64,000 bases of DNA, taken from positions 248,001 to 312,000 of the forward strand of contig JAGKWQ010000003.1 of NCBI GenBank assembly GCA_021151825.1. The letters run 5' to 3'. The DNA comes from Cellvibrionaceae bacterium. GTDB lineage: Bacteria; Pseudomonadota; Gammaproteobacteria; Pseudomonadales; Cellvibrionaceae. The notes under the pieces were generated by a model, which saw only the letters and a program-made list of their open reading frames with translations, did no database searches and was not told the DNA's origin. Shown here one piece after another: positions 17,360-24,420 of the stretch (position 1 is the stretch's first letter; every line of letters begins with the position of its first letter). A program made the translations under genes and the position numbers.

Positions 17360-19378
17360 ATGATTTTCACCGGGCAAGACCAGGTAAGCACAGTGTCAGG
17401 CGACATCAGCCAGCGCACGCGCTGGCTCAAACTCGCCAGCCTGGCTTTGCCGATAGTACTGTTCATTTTTATGGTGAGCGCCCTGGAGTTGGCGATCAAG
17501 GGCAACCATAACCAATTACGCAATCAGCAATTACAACAATTAGGCAAAGATATTGCCGATCTCAGCCGTTTGCTTGAGCAGGAACTTAACGCGTCAATTT
17601 ATTTAGTCAACGGTTTGCAAGCCTATGTAGAATCCAAGTCCGGCAATCTGGTCGCCGAAGAAATTGCTCCCTGGCTTACCAACTTGCAAGCGCGGGGTCG
17701 TCATATTCGCAATATCGGTATAGCACCCGACAATCGTATTACCTATATGTTCCCGCTTGCAGGCAATGAGAAAGCCGTGGGGCTTTATTATCCCGACAAT
17801 CCCAAGCAATGGCCCGACGTTGAAAAAGTCATTCAAACACGTATAGCGAACCTGATCGGCCCTCTGCCATTGGAGCAAGGCGGTAACGGGCTTATTTATC
17901 GTTCACCTGTATTTTTGGAAAACGATCACTACTGGGGAATTATCAGCGTTGTTATCGATGCCGATACTTTATTCAAACGGCTGTTTGCTGAAGCGGATGA
18001 ACATGGTTTAGTGCTCAACATTCGCGATCTGGATTCCGGTAAAATCGTATTAAACAGCGATGCAGTTATGGGCGCAATACAAACGCGACAAATTCTGGAA
18101 GTACCGGGGCACCGTTGGGAGATAACCGGCGCGGTAGAACCCCTCCCCATGAATTCAACGCTAATCAGCTTACGAATTGGTGGGTGGCTGGTCGCGTTGC
18201 TCACTGCAATTTTACTCGCGCGCTTTTTACACTCCATCAAAGCACACGCACAAACCCTGCTTGCCTTGCGCGAAAACCAGGAGCGGTTTACGCGAATCTT
18301 TACCACATCGCCACAAGGCCTCGCACTACTTGATGATGAAGGCCAATGGATTGAAATAAATGCCAGCTTTTGTTTGATGCTGGGTTACACCGCGCCGGAT
18401 ATTCAGCAGATCCGCTTAATCGATTTATTTGCCCCGGAAGCCCAGGTGCAGATGCTCAATCACATGCAGGATATTCGCAATGATTACGCATCGCACACCG
18501 ATCACAGCCGGCAATTTGAGGCGCGTTTAATCCGCGCCGACGAGCAATGGTTAATGAGCTTTATCACGCTCGGTATTTGTTACCGCAGCAATGAAGAAAC
18601 ACACTGGTTATTGCAGGTGCTGGATATCAGTGAGCGTACGCGGCTGGATCAATTGAAAAATGAATTTGTCTCCATCGTCAGCCATGAATTACGCACACCA
18701 CTCACCGCGATTATGGGTTCGCTAAAATTAATGGCTAGTGGAAAACTTGAGCAAAATGGCAGCACCGAAAAAATTCTACAAATTGCCGTGCAAAACAGTG
18801 AAAAGCTGGCGCGTCTTATCAACGATTTGCTGGATATGGATAAACTGATCGCCGGCAAAATGGAGTTCGATTCCACTACGCAACTCCTGCTCCCGTTGAT
18901 TGAAAAAGCCCTGGAAAGCAATCAAGCCTATGCACAGCAATATCAAGTCAGCTATCGCCTGCAACCACCGGCGGGATTACCCTCAGTAAATGTCGATGCG
19001 ATGCGTTTGCAACAAGTACTCACCAATTTGCTTTCCAATGCCGCTAAGTTCTCACCGCCGCACAGTGAAATTTTGATTTCGCTGTTGCTCGAACCAGATC
19101 GGGTACAAGTGCAAATACAAGATCAGGGAACAGGAATCGCCAAAGAGCAACAGCACAAATTATTTAAAAAATTTTCCCAAATCGATTCCTCATCTACCCG
19201 TCAAAAAGGCGGAACGGGGTTGGGCCTGGCCATCAGCAAGGAATTAATTGAACGAATGGGCGGCAGTATCGGCGTCAACTCAAGTCCCGGCCAAGGCAGT
19301 TGCTTTTATTTCACTTTACCGCGCGTTGTTACTCCGGAGGAAAACAAATTCGCCGCGCCGGATATCCAGAAAGACTAA
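17360..19378 (+). CDS. Membrane sensor histidine kinase (CHASE-like, PAS, HisKA, HATPase)
   Basis: 672 aa from the ATG at 17360 (AGGGG 5 bp upstream); an overlapping GTG at 17357 is too close to that site. Layout: helix ~24-44; periplasmic domain ~50-265 resembling CHASE; helix ~270-290; PAS ~305-420; HisKA with phospho-acceptor His442 in Ser-His-Glu-Leu-Arg-Thr-Pro-Leu; HATPase with N box (Asn-Ala-Ala-Lys-Phe-Ser), Asp-Gln-Gly-Thr-Gly-Ile and Gly-Thr-Gly-Leu-Gly-Leu-Ala-Ile. All catalytic residues are present. No receiver domain or adjacent response regulator gene is seen, so its partner is unknown; the neighbouring chemosensory CheY or receiver-phosphatase is conceivable. A sensor paralogue follows after about 110 bp. 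Confidence 0.85.
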   Translation: MIFTGQDQVSTVSGDISQRTRWLKLASLALPIVLFIFMVSALELAIKGNHNQLRNQQLQQLGKDIADLSRLLEQELNASIYLVNGLQAYVESKSGNLVAEEIAPWLTNLQARGRHIRNIGIAPDNRITYMFPLAGNEKAVGLYYPDNPKQWPDVEKVIQTRIANLIGPLPLEQGGNGLIYRSPVFLENDHYWGIISVVIDADTLFKRLFAEADEHGLVLNIRDLDSGKIVLNSDAVMGAIQTRQILEVPGHRWEITGAVEPLPMNSTLISLRIGGWLVALLTAILLARFLHSIKAHAQTLLALRENQERFTRIFTTSPQGLALLDDEGQWIEINASFCLMLGYTAPDIQQIRLIDLFAPEAQVQMLNHMQDIRNDYASHTDHSRQFEARLIRADEQWLMSFITLGICYRSNEETHWLLQVLDISERTRLDQLKNEFVSIVSHELRTPLTAIMGSLKLMASGKLEQNGSTEKILQIAVQNSEKLARLINDLLDMDKLIAGKMEFDSTTQLLLPLIEKALESNQAYAQQYQVSYRLQPPAGLPSVNVDAMRLQQVLTNLLSNAAKFSPPHSEILISLLLEPDRVQVQIQDQGTGIAKEQQHKLFKKFSQIDSSSTRQKGGTGLGLAISKELIERMGGSIGVNSSPGQGSCFYFTLPRVVTPEENKFAAPDIQKD

Positions 19379-19489
19379 AAAAGCTGATCTATACTCAAAG
19401 CAGTTTTGTTTCACTTTTGTTTCTCGCTGCCTCTTCGCAGGGCACAACCGTCGCCCATGTCATCCACCCTTCATCGTGTCGGGATATAC

Positions 19490-21766
19490 ATGTCAGAGTC
19501 GCCACAGAATAATTACATGCCGACAGAGCCTGCCGATGAGTGGACGCTCACGCAAGAGCAAGTCAATTCGCTCTATCATAGCCTGCCAGTTTCTTTGCTC
19601 TCGTCCATTGTTATCGCCTTGATTCTCAGTTTGTCCCATTGGAAAGTAATTGGGCAGGCAGAAATAATTTTATGGAATTTATTGTTAGGTAGCACCCTGC
19701 TCGCGCGTTTGACCTTATGGATTTTCTGGCAAAACACCTGGCAACTTTATTCGGCACATTTCTGGTTATGGTGTTTTCGTATTGGTGTCTGGTTAACCGG
19801 AGCCGCCTGGGGTACGACAGCATTGCTGCTATTTGCCGATGACAATGCGATCTACCAGGCATTACTCGCCTTTTCACTCGCCGGTGTCGCCGCCGGTTCA
19901 ATGACATCCCTCACCGCCGATAAATATTCATCGTTAGGGTTTGTCATTCTGGCAATAACACCACTCAGCCTGTTTATCTTTTTGGAAGAAGGCCCTACGG
20001 CAATTGCCATGTCGAGCATGACATTACTGTTCATTTTTTTTGTGATTGCCAGCAGTACCCGCACGCGACGCAATATGGAAGAGCAAATCCAGAAAAACCA
20101 ACATCTGCTAAAACTCACTACAGAACTCAACTATAAACAGCAACTGGAAAAAATTATTAACAATGCCCAATCAATTTTTATTAGCGATAACAATATTAAA
20201 TCTGCATTGCAAAACCTGTTATGGGAAACCTTGCCCGCCACCCATAGTGAGCTGGGGTTTATTGGCCAGGTTATACAAAATTCCGATGGCACGCCGTATA
20301 TGCGGGCGCTGATTTTTGGCAGCACGCAAAAAGATAATCGCGACCTGGAAAATTTCCGAATAACTCACCTGCCGGAAAATGGTGAATATCGCAACCTGAA
20401 TAATCTATTTGGCATGATCATGCAATCGGACCGGCCCATTATCAGTACCAATTTAGCGCGCGATATGCGTGCCGGCACCTTACCGGAAGGCCATCCTAAA
20501 ATTCACAATTTTATTGGCATTCCTATTTTTAGCGGACGCGAACAAATTGCGATTCTCGGCCTGGCCAATTCAGCTGGCGGCTATCACACAGACGATGCCA
20601 CCAAACTGGAGCCAATCCTTAAAACCATTGCACAATTTGTGCAAACGATGAACCATGAGCAACGCCATGCCCAAGACCGCGCCGCCCTGGAAGCCACAAC
20701 GCAACAAACCCAAACTATTTTAAACGATATTGCCGACGGCATTATTACCATCGACAAACGCGGCATTATTCAATCCTTCAATCACGCCGCAGAAACTATT
20801 TTCGGTTACCGTGCACGGCAAGTCATTGGTAAAAATGTTAGCTCTCTTATGCCCGAGCCCTACAAATCCATGCACGACGAATATATTCGCAACCATCTCC
20901 TCACCGGCAAAAAAAATATTCTGGGTATTGGCCGCGAAGTGATCGGATTGCGCCGCAATGGGAATCAATTCCCGATGGATCTCATGGTGTCGCGGGTATT
21001 TCAAAACGGTGAGCCGGTGTTTATTGGTATTGTTCGCGATATTACCGAGAAAAAACGCACCGACAATTTACGCAATCAATTTATTACTAGCGCCAGCAAA
21101 GAAATTCTTGGTCCGCTTAATTTGATTAGTGAAGCTATTTTGCGCCTGAAAAACAAGGAGCAAAACAGTTTACCAAAACCCATAAAAAATGTCGTGGATA
21201 TTGCCCATATCAATAGCTTGCGTTTACAGCAACTTATGCACGACTTGATTGAGATCCAGAATATTTCCAAAGATGATGTCAACTTCCGTTTAGAAACCAC
21301 ACCGGCCCTGCCGCTCGTGGAAGAAGTGGTGCGGCGCAATAAAACCTTTGGGGATATTTATCAAAATAAAGCTTCTATTACTGCAACCGCAGATGACTTG
21401 ACTATTCATATCGATATCACCCGTTTTTACCAGGCCATGGCGCAACTGCTGCAATATGCATTTAAAAACTCACCACCAGACACAGAATTGGCTATTCGCA
21501 TCAATGAAGAGCGCAGTCGGGTTAATATCAGTATCCACTTTAATAATCGCAGTTTAACGGATGAGCAACGCAAGAATCTCTGCGAACACTTTGGCAATGC
21601 CACAGAAAATGATAAACGGGATCACATTGAGTTAGGCGATTTGGGAATTGCGATTGCAAAAGAAATTATCGAAAAAATGCATGGAAAAATCCATGTCGAA
21701 AACAAAGAGGAGTTTTGCTACTTTCAAGTCGATTTTCCGCGCGCGGTCAATCAGTTTTTAAACTAA
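19490..21766 (+). CDS. Membrane sensor with GAF and FixL-like PAS domains and a degenerate histidine-kinase module
   Basis: 758 aa from an ATG at 19490 (GGGA 5 bp upstream); the frame extends to a TTG at 19406 without a good ribosome site. Layout: six hydrophobic segments (~33-190, MASE-like), coiled coil, GAF ~220-388, PAS ~400-522, then a HisKA/HATPase-like region. The PAS resembles FixL: Leu-Met-Pro-Glu-Pro-x-x-Ser-x-His-Asp-x-Tyr puts His462 at the FixL proximal heme ligand, and Gly-Ile-Gly-Arg places Arg482 at the FixL oxygen-sensing arginine. In the HisKA box Lys537 replaces the phospho-acceptor His. The N box Asn is Tyr, and the G1/G2 motifs are lost compared with the upstream paralogue. 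It is therefore probably a sensor without kinase activity. Convergent with cheB, 7 bp apart. Confidence 0.8.
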   Translation: MSESPQNNYMPTEPADEWTLTQEQVNSLYHSLPVSLLSSIVIALILSLSHWKVIGQAEIILWNLLLGSTLLARLTLWIFWQNTWQLYSAHFWLWCFRIGVWLTGAAWGTTALLLFADDNAIYQALLAFSLAGVAAGSMTSLTADKYSSLGFVILAITPLSLFIFLEEGPTAIAMSSMTLLFIFFVIASSTRTRRNMEEQIQKNQHLLKLTTELNYKQQLEKIINNAQSIFISDNNIKSALQNLLWETLPATHSELGFIGQVIQNSDGTPYMRALIFGSTQKDNRDLENFRITHLPENGEYRNLNNLFGMIMQSDRPIISTNLARDMRAGTLPEGHPKIHNFIGIPIFSGREQIAILGLANSAGGYHTDDATKLEPILKTIAQFVQTMNHEQRHAQDRAALEATTQQTQTILNDIADGIITIDKRGIIQSFNHAAETIFGYRARQVIGKNVSSLMPEPYKSMHDEYIRNHLLTGKKNILGIGREVIGLRRNGNQFPMDLMVSRVFQNGEPVFIGIVRDITEKKRTDNLRNQFITSASKEILGPLNLISEAILRLKNKEQNSLPKPIKNVVDIAHINSLRLQQLMHDLIEIQNISKDDVNFRLETTPALPLVEEVVRRNKTFGDIYQNKASITATADDLTIHIDITRFYQAMAQLLQYAFKNSPPDTELAIRINEERSRVNISIHFNNRSLTDEQRKNLCEHFGNATENDKRDHIELGDLGIAIAKEIIEKMHGKIHVENKEEFCYFQVDFPRAVNQFLN

Positions 21767-21773
21767 AAGCGGA

Positions 21774-22841
21774 TTACAAACGATTGCCGCTACCCAGCGA
21801 TTTTATTTTTTCCAGTAGGACTGGCCCCATTTTATCCAACGAAACAATCTGATCCACACCACCTAATGCAACAGCTTCTTTAGGCATGCCATACACCACA
21901 CAACTCGCCTCATCTTGCGCTAGCGTATACCCCCCCTGATTGCGAATAGCCACCATTCCTTTAGCGCCATCTTTTCCCATTCCTGTGAGTAATACGCCTA
22001 CCACATTTTTACCACCGATCTGCGCCACTGATTCCATCATAATATCCACAGCAGGCCGATGGCGATGCACGGGTTCTGCATCGGAAAGTTTTACGCGATA
22101 GTCAGCACCGGAACGCACTACCACTAAATGATAACCACCAGGTGCCAAAAAAGCGTGCCCCGGTAAAATACGTTCACCACCTTTTGCCTCTACTACATGC
22201 AAGCGTGTGGTTTTATTTAAACGCTCGGCAAATGTACGCGTAAATCCCGGCGGCATATGTTGGGTCATTACGATTCCGGGGACTGCCGCTGGCAACTGTA
22301 CCAGTAAATCCTTAATCGCTTCAGTCCCGCCGGTAGAAGCACCGATCGCAATAATTTTTTCTGTACTCTGTAAACTCGCCGATGCTGATAACTTTTGTTC
22401 GCTACCCAATTCAGGGCGATTTTTTTTCACCAGGGGTTTTACTTTAACACCGGCTGCTGCGCGGATTTTTTCAACAATTAATTCGGCATATTCGCGGATA
22501 CCACTGGTTACTCCCAGCTTGGGCTTGGGGATAAAATCCAGCGCGCCCAACTCCAACGCACGCAACGTTGCATCGGCGCCCTCTTCAGTCAGGGTAGAAA
22601 TCATTACTACGGGGGTTGGGCGAGCACCCATTAATTTTTCCAAAAACGCCAGGCCGTCCATACGCGGCATTTCTATATCCAATGTAATGACATCGGGCGT
22701 AAATTGATTCACCATATCGCGCGCTACATACGCATCGGGTGCCGCACCGACTAACGTCATATCGGGGGTGTCGCGGATAATTTCTGCCAATAAACTACGC
22801 ACCAACGCAGAATCATCTACCACAAGCACTTTAATCGCCAT
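21774..22841 (-). CDS. cheB: Chemotaxis protein-glutamate methylesterase/deamidase CheB
   Basis: 355 aa. N-terminal receiver domain with Val-Val-Asp-Asp-Ser-Ala and phospho-acceptor in Thr-Leu-Asp-Ile-Glu-Met-Pro-Arg-Met-Asp-Gly. The C-terminal methylesterase has the catalytic Ser in Gly-Ala-Ser-Thr-Gly-Gly-Thr, His in Thr-Gln-His-Met-Pro-Pro-Gly-Phe and Asp in Gly-Met-Gly-Lys-Asp-Gly. It removes receptor methyl groups added by CheR and is activated by CheA phosphorylation. It is the last gene of the chemosensory cluster, 37 bp after cheD. Confidence 0.95.
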   Translation of the reverse strand: MAIKVLVVDDSALVRSLLAEIIRDTPDMTLVGAAPDAYVARDMVNQFTPDVITLDIEMPRMDGLAFLEKLMGARPTPVVMISTLTEEGADATLRALELGALDFIPKPKLGVTSGIREYAELIVEKIRAAAGVKVKPLVKKNRPELGSEQKLSASASLQSTEKIIAIGASTGGTEAIKDLLVQLPAAVPGIVMTQHMPPGFTRTFAERLNKTTRLHVVEAKGGERILPGHAFLAPGGYHLVVVRSGADYRVKLSDAEPVHRHRPAVDIMMESVAQIGGKNVVGVLLTGMGKDGAKGMVAIRNQGGYTLAQDEASCVVYGMPKEAVALGGVDQIVSLDKMGPVLLEKIKSLGSGNRL

Positions 22842-22878
22842 AGCCGCGGCTCCTTACAACATAAACGGACTACAAACA

Positions 22879-23493
22879 TTAATCACCAAACAATTCCACA
22901 TCGCCACTTTTGGGGGTAAATTTCACGCGCATACGATATTCGCTTTCACGATCAGAAATAGTGCTGTTATGGAGTGTTCTAATTCTTTTTACCAACACTT
23001 GCCCCGTGTCCGGAAAAAAATAAACCTTGCGTGGAAACTCTCCAAGCAGATCCTGGGCGACAACCGGTATTTGTTCAGTGTGAAGATAATCCAATACAAA
23101 TTCCGCATTGCGCTGCCCGACATTATTAACCGTTAAACCTCGCAACACATTACCGCCACCAAATACTTTTGCTTCAAAACGCGTACGCGCGGTACCCATT
23201 TTTAATAAATGATTTATTAATAATTCCATGGCATACACTCCGTAACGAGCGGATTCAGTCAAAAGTCCTGTTTCGCCGGAACCATCGTTCGGCAGTAAAA
23301 AATGATTCATACCACCAATACCGGTTACCTTATCGCGCAAACACACGGCTACACACGACCCCAACACCGTAACAATTAATTTATCGCCCGAGGTTACGTA
23401 ATACTCGCCCGGTAAAATTTTCACCGCTTGCCGTTCAAAATGACGATCGTAGTAAACATTAGGAGCCAGGTGAACATTATTGTCATAGTTCAT
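22879..23493 (-). CDS. cheD: Chemoreceptor glutamine deamidase CheD
   Basis: 204 aa from an ATG at 23493 with AAGGA 8 bp upstream; an in-frame ATG at 23514 lacks a good site. The start overlaps the cheR stop by 11 bp, implying translational coupling. Catalytic Cys and His are in Val-Leu-Gly-Ser-Cys-Val-Ala-Val-Cys and Gly-Gly-Met-Asn-His-Phe-Leu-Leu-Pro. The conserved Lys-(Val)-Phe-Gly-Gly-Gly-Asn-Val and Gly-Gln-Arg-Asn stretches are also seen. CheD deamidates receptor glutamines and in some bacteria works with a CheC phosphatase; no cheC is present here. Confidence 0.93.
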   Translation of the reverse strand: MNYDNNVHLAPNVYYDRHFERQAVKILPGEYYVTSGDKLIVTVLGSCVAVCLRDKVTGIGGMNHFLLPNDGSGETGLLTESARYGVYAMELLINHLLKMGTARTRFEAKVFGGGNVLRGLTVNNVGQRNAEFVLDYLHTEQIPVVAQDLLGEFPRKVYFFPDTGQVLVKRIRTLHNSTISDRESEYRMRVKFTPKSGDVELFGD

Positions 23494-24337
23494 TGGCCAA
23501 TTCCTTTTTTCCATGGCCTGCTAATTGATATGTTGTTTTTCCAACCAAATGAACCAAATGCGTTGCATGGGCAAAACTTTCTGAATGACCGGCGATATAT
23601 AAGCCATCTGCCGTTAAAAACTGGGTCATCCGCTCTAGCAGTTTTAACTGTGTTGGCTTGTCAAAATAAATCATCACGTTACGACAAAAAATAACGTCAA
23701 ATTTCCCATTAAGCGGCCAATACTTATCCAGTAAATTTATTTGGCGAAACTCAATCAATTTACGTAACTCATCGATGGCTTTGGCTCTGCCACTATTAGT
23801 GCCTTTACCGCGCAGAAAAAATTGTTTTTTCTGCTCAAGGCTTAGAGCCTCCAATCGATCCAGGGTATAAACACCGGCAGCGGCAGTTTCCAGCACCTGG
23901 CTATCAATATCCGACGCAACAATGTCTACTGGCGGTTTGTAGCTACCGTAGGCTTCTATCAATGTCATCGCAATCGAATAAGGTTCTTCACCAGTACTGG
24001 ATGCAGTGCACCATACACGACAGGGTTTGTTACGCCGATGCGTTTTTACAAATTCAGCGAGAATATCAAAATGATGGCTCTCCCGATAAAAAGCCGTCAG
24101 GTTCGTCGTTAATGCATTAATAAATTCTTGTAGTTCATCGGGAGTATTTTCCAGGTAATTGAGGTAAGCACCAAAAGTATCGATACGCAATACCCGTAAG
24201 CGCCGTGCTAGCCGGCTATAGACCAGCTGCTTTTTACTATCGCCGAGATGAATACCGGCCTTGCGATAAATAGCGGTTTTTACCCGCTGAAAATCTGCAT
24301 CGGCATATTCAAATTCGCGAACCGAATTATCGCTCAC
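23483..24337 (-). CDS. cheR: Chemotaxis protein methyltransferase CheR
   Basis: 284 aa from a GTG at 24337 with GGGAAG about 6 bp before it; the frame reaches a TTG at 24358 that has no ribosome site. SAM-dependent methylation of receptor glutamates. The N-terminal CheR alpha domain is followed by Thr-Asn-Leu-Thr-Ala-Phe-Tyr-Arg-Glu and the SAM site region Trp-Cys-Thr-Ala-Ser-Ser-Thr-Gly-Glu-Glu-Pro-Tyr-Ser. Phe-Asp-Val-Ile-Phe-Cys-Arg-Asn-Val-Met-Ile-Tyr-Phe is also diagnostic. No TPR or PAS extension is present. The neighbouring multi-PAS MCP ends in a CheR-tethering-type pentapeptide. Confidence 0.93.
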   Translation of the reverse strand: MSDNSVREFEYADADFQRVKTAIYRKAGIHLGDSKKQLVYSRLARRLRVLRIDTFGAYLNYLENTPDELQEFINALTTNLTAFYRESHHFDILAEFVKTHRRNKPCRVWCTASSTGEEPYSIAMTLIEAYGSYKPPVDIVASDIDSQVLETAAAGVYTLDRLEALSLEQKKQFFLRGKGTNSGRAKAIDELRKLIEFRQINLLDKYWPLNGKFDVIFCRNVMIYFDKPTQLKLLERMTQFLTADGLYIAGHSESFAHATHLVHLVGKTTYQLAGHGKKELANEL

Positions 24338-24420
24338 TCTGCTCTTCCCGCTTAACAATTCATGAAAAGAAACGGTAGAGCGATAACAACGTTATCGCTC
24401 ATTTTCCAGATTGATTCGCG

